Origin: Brienomyrus brachyistius
Lineage: Eukaryota > Chordata > Actinopteri > Osteoglossiformes > Mormyridae
DNA: 64,000 nt
Direction of reading: 5' to 3'
NCBI RefSeq assembly: GCF_023856365.1
Contig: NW_026042411.1
Coordinates: forward strand, 342,670-406,669
Position numbers and translations under genes: made by a program. Below the pieces are notes generated by a model, which was not told the origin of the DNA, made no database searches, and worked only from the letters and a program-made list of their open reading frames with translations. This document shows positions 31,381 to 43,511 of the stretch, one piece after another; position 1 is the first letter of the stretch, and every line of letters starts with the position of its first letter.

Positions 31381-32446
31381 TGTCTTTTACACAACTTCAG
31401 CCTCCGTTCATTGAGTGCTCACAAGAATCCCTGCCTGTGCGATCTACGCTCTGAAACCTCAAATTCGCCTGAAATATCGCGAGACTCTCTCTCATTGGCC
31501 GTGAGGGGAGCTTCGCTACCGATCGTTTACATTACCTGGTGACGCAGCTCGTTGGACAAGCCTTCTATTCTAACCCAGGTTATTACGTGATACTGGTTAT
31601 TAATGAGTTCCATTTAAGTCACACATTAACAGACTCACGGTGTTTCGCAATTGAGTTTGAGCCGACCATTCAGCATAAAAATTGGTTAATAATCACAAGG
31701 CACAAGGTTTAAACTTATTCTGAGCACACAATTTAAACTTTTTATGACCGAACGTGCAGTGAAGAAGCGCTACTGTCAACTGGTTGCAAAAGTCGCACTC
31801 ATGGCAATCTGAAGGCATTTAAGCGGGATCATATGGGCTTATTATAGTTATTTTTATTTCTATTATTAGTAGTTATATTATTTTGTTTTATTTTCGGTGA
31901 TTTCATTGTAGTTCTTTCGTATTAAACTGCAGTAAACTTTAACCCTATGTCTGACGAGATTCTCAGATGTAGCGCTTTGTTTCCAGGTTCAATTCGGACG
32001 AGTGTCTCCGTTTCTATATATCCTGGGAGAGATCTCTCTATTAGCGAACGGGAATACTTGTTATGAGGTTCTAACCTAAATTATGTTGCGCTTGGACATA
32101 AGACCGATAGCTTAGTTACCTATCAGGATCATACTCGTATGTGTGTGCCTGCTTTAGACAAAGCAAGTTTAACACAACTTTGCGCTGTGAGCCAAGTGTG
32201 TGTCATTTAGAAATTGGGAGTCTCCTGTGCTTGAGACCCGCCGTGGTTAAGCACCATTTGCGACGAGATATAGTGCACTCACAATTTAAATCTGTCGCCG
32301 TAACGCGTGCGCCGTCTCGCTTCAGTAATTGTTTTAAGGGGTTTTATACTGTGCAAGGCACAGAAGAAGGCCACAAGCAGCATGCGCATGCATTAAATGT
32401 GTGTGTCACTCATCTAGCGTCGGCAACCGCCTAGCTATATCTTTGG
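31380..32446. other. No gene recognised
   Basis: Mixed-composition DNA between the left direct repeat and the minisatellite, with CpG dinucleotides around 31430-31560. Short open frames lack coding character. Confidence 0.4.
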
Positions 32447-34263
32447 TTACCTCTAGTGGTCAGGCATAGAACTACCACTCCATTTCGAAATTGCGCCTCT
32501 AGTGGCCAGGCATAGAACTACCACTCAATTTCGATATTGCGCCTCTAGTGGCCAGGCATAGAACTACCACTCCATTTTGATATTGCGCCCCCGGTGGTCA
32601 GGCATAGAACTACCACTCCATTTCGATATTGCGCCCCCGGTGGTCAGGCATAGAACTACCACTCCAGTTCGAAATTGCGCCTCTAGTGGTCAGGCATAGA
32701 ACTACCACTCCATTTCGAAATCGCGCTTCTAGTGGTCAGGCATAGAACTACCACTCCATTTCGATATTGCGCCCCCGGTGGTCAGGCATAGAACTACCAC
32801 TCCATTTCGAAATTGGGCTTCTAGTGGTCAGGTATAGAACTACCACTCAATTTTGAAATTGCGCTTCTAGTGGCAAGCCATAGAAGTACTACTCCATTTC
32901 GAAATCGCGCCTCTAGTGGTCAGGCATAGAACTACCACTCCATTTCGATATTGCGCCCCCGGTGGTCAGGCATAGAACTACCACTTCATTTCGAAATTGC
33001 GCTTCTAGTGGTCAGGCATAGAACTACCACTCAATTTTGAAATTGCGCTTCTAGTGACAAGCCATAGAACTACTACTCCATTTCGAAATCGCGCCTCTAG
33101 TGGTCAGGCATAGAACTACTATTCCATTTCGAAATCGTGCCTCTAGTGGTCAGGCATAGAACTACCACTCCATTTCGAAATTGCGCCTCTAGTGGCCCGG
33201 CATAGAACTACCACTCAATTTCGATATTGCGCCTCTAGTGGCCAGGCATAGAACTACCACTCCATTTTGATATTGCGCCCCCGGTGGTCAGGCATAGAAC
33301 TACCACTCCATTTCGATATTGCGCCCCCGGTGGTCAGGCATAGAACTACCACTCCAGTTCGAAATTGCGCCTCTAGTGGTCAGGCATAGAACTACCACTC
33401 CATTTCGAAATCGCGCCTCTAGTGGTCAGGCATAGAACTACCACTCCATTTCGATATTGCGCCCCCGGTGGTCAGGCATAGAACTACCACTCCATTTCGA
33501 AATTGGGCTTCTAGTGGTCAGGCATAGAACTACCACTCAATTTTGAAATTGCGCTTCTAGTGGCAAGCCATAGAAGTACTACTCCATTTCGAAATCGCGC
33601 CTCTAGTGGTCAGGCATAGAACTACCACTCCATTTCGATATTGCGCCCCCGGTGGTCAGGCATAGAACTACCACTCCATTTCGAAATTGCGCTTCTAGTG
33701 GTCAGGCATAGAACTACCACTCAATTTTGAAATTGCGCTTCTAGTGACAAGCCATAGAACTACTACTCCATTTCGAAATCGCGCCTCTAGTGGTCAGGCA
33801 TAGAACTACTATTCCATTTCGAAATCGTGCCTCTAGTGGTCAGGCATAGAACTACCACTCCATTTCGAAATTGCGCCCCCGGTGGTCAGGCATAGAACTA
33901 CCACTCCATTTCGATATTGCGCCCCCGGTGGTCAGGCATAGAAGTACCACTCCATTTCGATATTGCGCCCCCGGTGGTCAGGCATAGAACTACCACTCCA
34001 GTTCGAAATTGCGCCTCCAGTGGTCAGGCATAGAACTACCACTCCATTTCAAAATCGCGCCTCCAGTGGTCAGGCATAGAACTACAACTCCATTTCGATA
34101 TTGCGCCCCCGGTGGTCAGGCATAGAACTACCACTCCATTTCGAAATTGCGCTTCTAGTGGTCAGGCATAGAACTACCACTCAATTTTGAAATTGCGCTT
34201 CTAGTGGCAAGCCATAGCAGTGCCACTCCATTGAAATTGCACCTCTAGTGGTCCGCCATAGTA
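32447..34263 (+). repeat. 46-bp minisatellite, about 40 units, with higher-order organisation
   Basis: Consensus elements of each 46-bp unit: CTCTAGTGGTCAGGCATAG, AACTACCACTCCATTTCGAAA and TTGCG. Two main variants differ at CCTCTAGTGG versus CCCCCGGTGG and at TTTCGAAATT versus TTTCGATATT. The rare CCAGTTCG variant recurs at 32663, 33353 and about 33998. The first two are exactly 690 bp (15 units) apart, which shows a higher-order repeat. Each unit contains a hairpin AGTGGT-13 nt-ACCACT. The last units are diverged. Confidence 0.9.
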
Positions 34264-35046
34264 GGTTAACAACATCTGAGTTGGGTCTCTGGTGGTCAAC
34301 TGCGGTGATACAACACGCATAATTGGACACACAGGTTCTTGCCTGAAAGCAGGAATCAACTTCACAGACTAAATCAGTTTGATCACAATACATTAACATC
34401 CAATTAGGTTATTGTTGCATAACTAATTGATGTTTACAATTGAATAAGAAACACAATTCATTTGGTTTGATTCCCGTTTAACCTTTTTGATTTATTTTAG
34501 GTTTTATTTCACCTTATGCTTTCATTCATTCCATCTCCCCCAACAAGGGGACTTGCATAGAAGTTCAACCACTATTAACAACAGTAAACCAGTTACGTAC
34601 ACAATCCCATCAGGAAGTCGTTTGGATGTGATCAGTTGAGCCCTTCGGGTGCTGGGTGCTTACCATTCGCTCTCTGTTGGTTGAGCTTGTCTGTGGCTCT
34701 GCTGTCACTGCTTGTGATCGTACAGTTTGTCAGAACCGAAGGGGAGTTCTCAGCAATTGGATGCCCAAAAGCGTGTCAGCCCGGCTACACCCACTGACTC
34801 ATTACGGGCAAGGCTGACAGGTACCTCAGGCGGTCATTACAACTTTTGAGCAGGACTTCGTTTAGGGTGAGTTCTGAGAACGGCCCTAGCTTGGACTCTC
34901 ACTAGGGTGGGTGATACCTGAAGGCAATTTTGCCAGCCGATAAGCTCCACCTGGGTTGTCTCAGTTGTGCATACAGAATACGCCCTTCCAAGTTAACATT
35001 GCTGGGGATCGGGGGAGTGGAAGCCGGACTCAGGCTTGCTTGGCTG
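34264..35046. other. No gene recognised
   Basis: Downstream flank of the minisatellite. No reading frame of interest. It is followed directly by a CR1 fragment. Confidence 0.4.
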
Positions 35047-35155
35047 GGAGAATGATTCCTGGTCTTAGAGGAATGTTTAATGAGGAGAGGTTAGCTGAGC
35101 TGAATCTGTTTAGCCTCGAGCAAAGGAGACTAAGGGGGGACATAATCCAGGTGTT
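35047..35155 (+). pseudogene. CR1-type LINE fragment (copy 2)
   Basis: Encodes MIPGLRGMFNEERLAELN and FSLEQRRLRGD, matching the CR1 copy at 29.7 kb almost exactly. It is joined at 35155 to the right direct repeat. Confidence 0.75.
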
Positions 35156-35250
35156 AAATCTGGTCATTGCATTACATTTTTTTTGTATCCACTCCTTTAT
35201 TTCGTGTTTATTGTTTGTTAGGTGTAATGTCTGTCTTATGTTAGTTATAT
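35155..35250 (+). repeat. Direct repeat flanking the minisatellite region (right copy)
   Basis: Copy of 31267-31370 with a short deletion. Confidence 0.7.
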
Positions 35251-35390
35251 CCATCCATCCATTTTCCAAACTGCTTATCCTACTGGGTCGCGGGTGGTCC
35301 GGAACCTATCCCGGAATGTGGAATGGGCACGAGGCAGGGAACAATCCAGGATGGGGGGCAGCCCATCACAGGGCACACTCACACACAAAT
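35250..35390 (-). repeat. tRNA-derived SINE, 3' part only (copy 3)
   Basis: CATCCATCCATTTTCCAAAC followed by TGCTTATCC and the CGCGGGTGGTCCGGAACC body. The tRNA-like head is absent. Confidence 0.65.
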
Positions 35391-35784
35391 CGTGATTATA
35401 TTATTGCACTATACTGTATAAATAAAAAGTAAACTTAATACCAGTTGTGGTAATAAAGTGCACAGAGAGTAAGAGAGAGTAGGGTTTCACATAAACGTAT
35501 GTTCATTAGCATTTAGTATTCTGATGGCTTTGGGGTTAGAAGCTCTTATTAAATCTGGTTGTTCTGCAATGCATACTGCGGTAACGTTTACCAGAGGGCA
35601 GAAGTTCAAACATCTCATGTGCTAGGTGCGTGGGATCTTTTTTAAATATAATTATGCATATGTAGAACTAGGGATATGATCCTGTTAAGTATGATAGTTC
35701 TGTCTCATTATTGCAGGATCGACATCCATAGTAACTGTGGTGATCTATCCATTTGTGTGCATGTCTGTGTGTGTGTGTGCGAGC

Positions 35785-36048
35785 GGGTATACCTATCCTA
35801 CCCCATAGCGTGATAAATACCTGTTTTTTTTTTCCCTTATGGGGACCACGAAACTGAAAACCAGGAAAACTCTATTTTATAAAAATCTGTGACTGCTGTG
35901 GAAAAACTAAAAATGCAAAACCTCTTTTATTTTGCTTGGTTACTTATGGTTATGGTTAGGGCAGGGTGGGGGTTAAGATTGTCATAGTTAGCGTTAGCAT
36001 TTATCCAATAGAAGTCAATGAGCGGGCCCCATAAGGATAGGTATACCC
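35785..36048. mobile_element. Short inverted-repeat-ended element beside (GT)n
   Basis: A perfect 15-bp terminal inverted repeat, GGGTATACCTATCCT (35785-35799) and AGGATAGGTATACCC (36034-36048), bounds about 264 bp without coding capacity. (GT)n runs lie just outside both ends. Possibly a MITE or a fold-back repeat. Confidence 0.5.
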
Positions 36049-36136
36049 TATGTGTGTGCATGTGTGTGTTTGTCCCATATTGCCTGGGCTTCAGGATACC
36101 TCATAACCCGGAACTTCATCAGAAGTAGTTAGAAAA

Positions 36137-36188
36137 TGGATGAATGGATGGATGGATGGATGGATGGATGGATGGATGGATGGATGGA
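36137..36188 (+). repeat. (GGAT)n tetranucleotide microsatellite
   Basis: About 12 tandem GGAT units after GAAAATGGATGAATG, likely a retroposon tail. Confidence 0.85.
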
Positions 36189-36574
36189 CAGATCAATAAA
36201 AGTACAGAACATCCATTTTACAAAGAACCATCAACACTAAATGTATGCACTGGTCATGCTCCTGGAAATTAAACTTCTTTTCTGAAAAGCAGCATGTTCA
36301 TAAATTAGCTGCTGTTATACCTTGGGGGAACAAATGCAGATGAAATTGTAAAACAAACTGCAGTGGCAAAACAGTTCTGGCTGCCTGTGCTGCCCTGCCT
36401 GCCCGCCCTCCTGCCCATTACGTCCTGCCTGTGCCACCCTCCTGCCTGCCCTCCTGCCTGTTTACGTCTTTCCTGTGTGCCCTGCTGCCAGTTATTCTGT
36501 ATTTACATCCGGACTTAACTAATTGAACCATATAAACCATATAAATCAGGACTTTGTTAACGTGACTTCTGACC

Positions 36575-36775
36575 TGTGGAGGATGGGCTCCCCCTTTCAC
36601 TCTGGTTCCTCCAAAGGTTTCTTACTATGACTGAGTTTATCCTTGCCAATGTCGCTTTCTAATTTTTCAGGCTAGATCTTGCTCACTGGGACAATTGGGC
36701 AGGGACAAAGTAAAGTGCTTTGAGACAATGTAAGGCTATGAAAATGTACTATACAAAATAAAGTGAATTGACTTG
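36575..36775 (+). repeat. Dispersed repeat (copy 3 of the 1076-1271 family)
   Basis: GGAGGATGGGCTCCCCCTTT through AAAGTGCTTTGAGACAATGT to an AAATAAAGTGAATTGAC tail. Confidence 0.6.
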
Positions 36776-36779
36776 AGTA

Positions 36780-38620
36780 ATGTGGCACAAAGCAACCCTT
36801 CTTTGCCACAGGAAATGTCTGGTGCAATTTCTTTTTTAATTGTACATGTCAATTGCATAATACCCTAAACTAATTCATTATTATTTCTATTATTATCATC
36901 ATCATCAGTATTTCATTAGTATTCCATGGTATTTAGATTTTTCAGGAATCAGTGTGTGTACTGTATACTTTTTAATTTATTTGCACTATGTGTAGTGTCT
37001 CTGCAGCTGTATATACTTGCTGCATTATGCACAAGAACTTCCCTCAGGCATCAGTATAGTTAATCAAATGTAATATTTCTTGCTTGTTTATTAAGTTGTT
37101 TTAGGTATTTTGTGTGTTCCACTTAATTTAGTGTAATTAGTCCTAGTTGACTCAGGTTTAGTTAGATTTTTCCTTCTGTTGTTCCTCTGCATCATGCTAC
37201 TGTCATAAAATTTCAATGTCTTACCTAACTTAAGAGTTTTGTGCATTGTGTTTTGGAGAGAAAGAAATCATTACTTTTTTTCTTTAGATTCATCCACTGA
37301 TTCTATCACCTATGACACATTCCCCCTGAATATTTGTTTGTTTATTTATGTATTTGCTTGGGGGATGGAATTAACAAACAGAAATAACTGAATGAATCAG
37401 GGTAGTGAAAAACATTTATAAACTTATCATTTTGGTATTGGTACGATCCTGTTCTGGTTAGTTAGCCGAGGGAGTAAATCATCCGGAGTTTCATCTCTCA
37501 ATCTCCTCCTACACCCACTCAGCATCACAGTATGGACTCCCCAATGCAACTGATCTGCACGTATTTGTACTCTGGGAGGAAATTGAAGCCCCCATAGGAA
37601 AAACTCAAAGCCTACAGACATATGCACAAAACCAGGGGACATGCTCAGTTCTGCAGGCCTGGAAGTGTGAGAGAAGGCTATTTATTGAGTTTCCCCTCTG
37701 CCCCTGGTAAAGATGAAACATGCACAAGTCATTAAACACACATATACTTACATGAAAGTCTGACTGATACTGGAGCTTCCAGTGCCCGTAAACCAGGTAC
37801 TGGGGTACTCCATTTCCTTCTTGATAATTAGCGCCATTGAAAAAAAAACGGTGCCTTTCCTAATATTAACTGACTCTCAGACAAATGTACTGCTTGAAGA
37901 CCCTGCCACTATTCGCATTTTCCAGCAGGAGTCACAAATCTTCATTGCATTCAGTTTATTCTCAGATGAGCTCATGCATGTTTCTATGTGCATCTTTACA
38001 CTTAAACAAATACAGCTAACCTCTGTTGTTATATTCCATATATATTTGTCGTGACTGGCCTTTTTTCTCAAATGATGGATTTCTGAAACTAAAACTGACA
38101 GTATTCTAAAATATTTATATTGCCACATCATCGACACATGTTCTAATATGACATAGCATTCCCCTGGACCATAGTGCGACTTAGAGACAAGATATAACAT
38201 GCCCTTCACGGTAAAACACTAGATAGGTGCAACACTTAATGTCAACGTTGTCAATGTCAATGTTGACTTAATGTCAACGTTAAATTCATGGATTCGCAAA
38301 TTAAGTAACACGGTTACAGTACAAAAACGAGCAGAGCTGTGTATGGCATGACTATCTCGCGGCGGCGACAAAATATGCTTATCCTTCTAATTATTCAGAA
38401 GAAAATATATTTGCAAGCACAGCCGTTCACGGCTTCCGTACAAAAAGCTGTCACTACGCTACAGGAAGAATACACGACCAATATAGGATTTACACAAGTC
38501 TGCTTCTTTTGTTTTATTTAGTAACAACTTTCACAAAAATTGACAGCAATACTGCTAAAAGTGCAGATCTGTTGCCAAATTAAATAAACAAAGAAATTAA
38601 TCATAAAAATATTCAAAGTA
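36780..38620. other. No gene recognised
   Basis: AT-rich sequence with several open frames below 115 codons that show no family resemblance. A short imperfect repetition of TTAATGTCAACGTT occurs near 38235-38285. Confidence 0.4.
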
Positions 38621-38628
38621 TATACAGC

Positions 38629-38772
38629 CAGGGGCGCCGCTAGCAATTTTGGGCCCTATGACAAAATATGAGGTTGGGCCCCCCTATCACACCCATTCAG
38701 ATCTCTGGGGGCCCCTAAAGGGCGTGGGCCCTTAGAATTGTCCCAACTTTCCCCCCCTTAGCGGCGCCCCTG
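38629..38772. mobile_element. hAT-type MITE, 144 bp, with 8-bp target duplication
   Basis: Ends are CAGGGGCGCCGCTA and the complementary TAGCGGCGCCCCTG. The element is flanked by a perfect direct duplication, TATACAGC, at 38621-38628 and 38773-38780. An 8-bp duplication with CAGGG-type ends is the signature of hAT transposition. There is no coding capacity. Confidence 0.85.
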
Positions 38773-38780
38773 TATACAGC

Positions 38781-39540
38781 TAACCATTTCCAATCGAAAA
38801 GTACATACAAGTCTCCAATATAAGTTATACAATGGAGCGCAGATAAAACTTTTAAATAGTAATTAACCAAACTATATAAAGAATACAAGTTTGAATACAG
38901 GTAATTTGTATAAATTTTACTGTGTTCAGACTGAAAAATCAGCACCAGCCTTACACACATTGCAGTTCTGCTTTTTTCTTCTTTTAGCATAATTACCCGT
39001 TTCACGTTCACGAGGCAGAAGATCCCTGCAAATGTGAAAATTCACAAGTAACAGGCACCATTAACCTCAAGCCATAACAGTCTGCTAGCCTGAACAATAG
39101 CAAACTCTATGTATTACCAATTATTACGCAGGTTGTCACTTTATCAAATCATGACTGTTACTAAGAAGTGGGAGTGAAACGCGTGTCACGAGATCTCGCG
39201 ATATTACAACATGACGAGATTTCTCGTTGGAGCGAAAAGCCGTTTCACGAATGCGCTGCAAATGAGCTGCTGTAAATATGTCGGCATCTGACTAAATTAC
39301 TATAGTAGATACCCCAGACACTTTTGAATCTTTTGTGTGTCAGCATTTCGGGTGCCCGGCGGAAAATATAAATGGCGAAAGGGAGACAGACAAAACACGA
39401 ACCATCTGTAAGGACTGTAGAAAGCTAATGCCGCACACAGCGGCTAATGCTACTACTAACTACTATGCAAAGCCATTTGCAGCACCATCATAGCTCTTTA
39501 TTTAAATTCACTGCACCGGTGAAGAAAACATTTTTAAAAA
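38781..39540. other. No gene recognised
   Basis: AT-rich sequence following the MITE. Confidence 0.4.
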
Positions 39541-39727
39541 AATGTTATGTTTATTATTGGGTGCTTTCCACTTCATGCACCCACATACAGCGCTAGCTTA
39601 AAGCAATGCATTCTGGTCCTGACGCAATGCATCATGGTTATATTTTTTATCGCCCGTTGCATTACGTCACCATGTCACATGGTACCAAAACTCCGCGAGA
39701 GCAAGACACATCAGGCAGCACCTCTTA

Positions 39728-40210
39728 GCAGGCTGCACAGGCTGGATCCGCCTCCATTACGACACAACTTTGCCCTTATTGGCTTAAGATTTTAGTTACA
39801 TACATGACGTTTGTATATCTGCTATTTCTCCCGAGAAGCAGGTAAAGCGGTAACTGCTTTTCAATTAATTTACTTGGTAAAATTAAATTTAAATAAATGA
39901 TATGAATATTGTAATAGTACTCGTGAGCTTTGTTTGTTGTTAGTTACTGTAATGTTGCGCTGCTTTATTTGTTTAATCGTCTTGTCTGTGAAGACATTCA
40001 AGTTAATCAAATAAGAACTGCACTGTACACTGTACATGACCATAAAAACTTTGAATCCTTGAAATAAATGTTTTTGATCTTTTCCTTGGCAGTTATCTTT
40101 TTACACAGGGCCTCTATGTACACAATAGTTATTTTTTTCACGACTAACAGTATGGATCAGGAGTTGGTTATTGTAAAAGAAGTAATGTGCATGCAGGTGA
40201 TATTTGTATA
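39728..40210 (+). repeat. Dispersed repeat shared with 11388-11880
   Basis: Same order of blocks as at 11.4 kb (GGATCCGCCTCCATTACGAC, CTCCCGAGAAGCAGGTAAAG, GTGCATGCAGGTGATATTTG). Confidence 0.6.
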
Positions 40211-40671
40211 GATTTATATTTACCCCTAGGTGATAAGTTTGACAGTCATTTCTTTTACCGTTTGGCCTCTCGGTTGAACATAATAGTGGCGCGAGCAGCT
40301 CCACTTGGTTTTTTAAAAATACTCAGCCATGAACTTTTGGTGAACTCAGGTGAATCCCTTCCTTCAGTAGTAAACCTTGGTAGTTTCAGCCGTTTACACA
40401 TTGTCTCACTAAAAGGTTGATAATATATTTGTCCTTTTACATAGTGATAAAATATACGCGATAAAAATGTGAATATTCATAGATTCAGGACTAACAAAGT
40501 AGCTAACAGAAACTCAGACTAACAAAAGGTGCAAATACATACTCAGTTGGTTCCATTGTGTTGATTACATTATAATGTTTACATTGTAATGATTATATCA
40601 TGGATATTTGGCATACTTTTTATAAAATCGTAATTCTTATATTCTGCGTTATATAGTGCTAAATAATATTC

Positions 40672-40905
40672 CATAGATGGATGGACTTTATTAATCCCCG
40701 TGGGGAAATTGTGTTTTTTATGTCTCCCTCAACTTACTCTTTGTGGAGTAAGTTGTCCGCGAAGTGCAGCTACCTGTTGGGGCGCCCAGGGAGCTGGGGG
40801 TTAAGGGCCTTGCTCAAGGACCCACAGACGTGCTGAGGCTGGGTTAGTTTCAACTGGTGACCTCATTACAGGCACAAGGACTGACCCCTGCCCCCCAACT
40901 GTGTA
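40672..40905 (+). repeat. Dispersed repeat with CTTTATTAATCCCCGTGGGG start (copy 1)
   Basis: CTTTATTAATCCCCGTGGGG, GTAAGTTGTCCGCGAAG and GGGGGTTAAGGGCCTTGCTC. A second copy is at 57241-57475, and a fragment is at 5255-5345. Confidence 0.6.
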
Positions 40906-41985
40906 TGAGTAGCATTTATGCTGTTTCTTGAGTGTGAGCTAGTACATAAACCAGCTAGTGCTCACCATTGCAAAAATACTCTAGCTTTCTGTCATACACA
41001 TTTTTTTATTTTCTTACATTGTCCGTTTTTGTTCATAGTCTGTAATATTCTGAATAACGACAATGTAGAGGAAAAACAGATTAAATTCTCCTTGTTTGTA
41101 ATTTCCCCATGTAATCCACTGCCTTGTGGTAAGAGGTGCAAAAGTCAGACGCGTTGAATGATGAGGATACGATATTGAGTTTAGTTCTTGAGAGGATTTA
41201 TTCATATGATATTTTAACACACAGTACTTTGAACTGGTTTGTTTGGCGCAAAAGGGCCGATATGCAGACACCATCACACATGGCAAATACGGTCAATGAC
41301 TGTTTCACTTTGCACCTTCAGCCCTGAGCCGCGTAATCTCAGCACCTTTAATAACAACCATTGCTGCCTCCTACAGGTGGGAATACACTTAGACAATAGT
41401 AAATATCACTAAGGCAGGCAAGTACCTCTCGTTTCAAGTGTTGCAATACTATATAACATTATATTATAAACAATAAATACGAATAAATAAAAACATTAAA
41501 CAAATAAACATAATCAATAATATTCATGAATAATTATGCTTAATATACAAATAAAAGAATAGCTCCTGCAGATGATTTCAGATAACTACTGGAACAATGA
41601 GTTCTGGAGGGGAGCAAGCTCTGTTACATGCTATAGAAATGTTGATCTGATTCCTTTCATTATCAGATTGTTACCACTGTTAAAAACCACAGATATTGTA
41701 TTCTGATTGTATGCATTTCCTTATTAGGGCATGTCAGTTACTTCTGTTAAAAAATCCGTTTATTCTGACGTCGTAAATTTCCTGATCAGAGTTTACCCTC
41801 TTTAAAGTGATGGAGGTCCACTTGTGCGAAAGATACATCGATATGCATATGAGATTTCGTTTGTGCCAAAAATATGTAAATAGCACACAGTCCATGTCGA
41901 CTGAGCATGTGACAAAGAATTTTTCTGTGACAATTCTATTTTGTCAATGAGTTTGTCTGTGGAGCCCCTGAAGGGACCTAATGGT
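40906..41985. other. No gene recognised
   Basis: AT-rich sequence. No coding exon recognised. Confidence 0.4.
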
Positions 41986-42017
41986 GTCCGCTAATTAGAT
42001 ACCCAGAAATAAACTGT

Positions 42018-42302
42018 GTGGCTCCTGCCCAAGCATTGCTGCCCAAACAGCAGCTTCCTCCTTATGCCACCGAGGGAGGAGTAGCCAGTGGTTCCCCTGC
42101 CCCTTCCCCTCTCCCCCCTGCAGACGAGGATCATAACCATTCAGCACCCGACTCTACCTCCTTCTCGGTGAAGAAGTGCCGTGGCGAAACACTCAGGCAG
42201 CAGGACGAGGTAGCAGAAATTCTTGCCCCTATGTTGGTATGTCCAAATCCTCAAGGGGGAGATAAGGTTTGCTCATCTGACACTGTAGATGAAGGAGTTG
42301 AA
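42018..42302 (+). pseudogene. Retroviral/LTR-element gag-like relic, upstream part
   Basis: An open frame rich in Pro/Ser/Gln that runs up to the point where a CR1 element has inserted. On its own it has no diagnostic motif. It is grouped with the piece at 43290-43511 because a direct 8-bp duplication (GAGTTGAA) marks the two sides of the insertion. The frame reaching the junction is not the same as the frame continuing after it, so an additional shift or a different start is involved. Confidence 0.35.
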
Positions 42303-43289
42303 CATAAGAACATAAGAACTATACAAACGAGACGAGGCCATTCGGCCCATCAAGCTCGCTTGGGGAGAACTAAACTAATAGCTCAGAGTCGTTAAAATCT
42401 TATCTAGCTCTGATTTAAAGGAACCCAAGGATTCAGCTTGCACTACATTATCAGGAAGACTATTCCATACTCTACACGCTGCGTAAAGAAGTGCTTCCTT
42501 AAATCCAGCTTGAAATGTTCTCCCGCTAATTTCCACCTATGGCCACGAGTTCGTGTATTTAAACTAATGCTGAAGTAACTATTTGGTTGAACAGCATCCA
42601 AACCTGTTAGAATCTTATATACCTGGATCATGTCCCCCCTCAATCTCCTTTGCTTGAGACTGAACAGATTTAGCTCAAGTAACCGTTCCTCGTATGACAT
42701 TCCTCTAAGACCAGGAATCATTTTTGTGGCCCTACGCTGCACCTTTTCTAAGGCCACAATGTCCTTTTTAAGATATGGTGACCAAACCTGCACACAATAT
42801 TCTAGGTGAGGTCTCACCAAGGAATTGTATAATCTTAGCATTACCTCCCTTGACTTAAACTCCACACACCTGGAGATATACCCCAACATCCTATTGGCCT
42901 TTTTTATTGCTTCCCCACACTGGCGAGAATGGGACATGGAAGCATCAACATACACACCAAGGTCTTTCTCATGATCAGCTACCTTTATTTCAGTGACACC
43001 CATGAAATACCTGTACTTTATATTTCTGCTCCCTAGATGGAGTACCTTATATTTATCGACGTTAAATTTCATCTGCCAGGTATCGGCCCAGTCACTAATT
43101 AAATCAAGATCCCGCTGTAGCTGCTGAGCCACTAATTCAGTATCTGCTACACCACCCACCTTGGTGTCATCTGCAAATTTCACCAGTTTACTGTATATAT
43201 TGGTATCCATATCATTTATGTAAATTAGGAACAATAGTGGTCCTAAAATCGAACCCTGCGGTACCCCACTATGAACGCAAGCCCACTGT
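42303..43289 (-). pseudogene. CR1-type LINE, 5'-truncated, with reverse transcriptase (copy 3)
   Basis: The longest CR1 copy in the window. On the minus strand about 286 codons include HSGVPQGSILGPLLFLIYIN (RT finger/palm block), FADDTKVGG (the catalytic Asp-Asp pair), LGVYVDASMSHSRQCG, and the same C-terminal blocks as the 29.7 kb copy. The frame breaks near TQRV at the C-terminus, and the usual 3' end with CATAAGAACATAAGAAC (+ strand) follows. The 5' end is truncated at 43289. It is inserted in gag-like sequence and flanked by GAGTTGAA at 42295-42302 and 43290-43297. Confidence 0.85.
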
Positions 43290-43511
43290 GAGTTGAAGGA
43301 CATTGCCAGTGACCTGCTGGACCCCAGGCAGAACAGGCCTCACCATGCGACAGCCCTTCAGAGACTGGTCCTCCTGCGCATGGACTGGGGCATGATGCAT
43401 CAGTTTAAACAGGAGCCTGGTAAATCCTGCGAGTGCTACACCAAGCGACTGATGGCAGCATTCTCCAACTACAGTGGGATGGACTCCACAACGGACCGAG
43501 AGTGTATGTGA
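43290..43511 (+). pseudogene. Retroviral/LTR-element gag-like relic, downstream part
   Basis: The frame contains WGMMHQFKQEPGKSCECYTK followed by RLMAAFSNYSG. The pattern Q-x-P-G-x-S-x(3)-Y-x-x-RL-x(2)-AF resembles the region around the major homology of retroviral-like gag capsids. It ends at a stop after about 73 codons. Function is lost. Confidence 0.4.
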
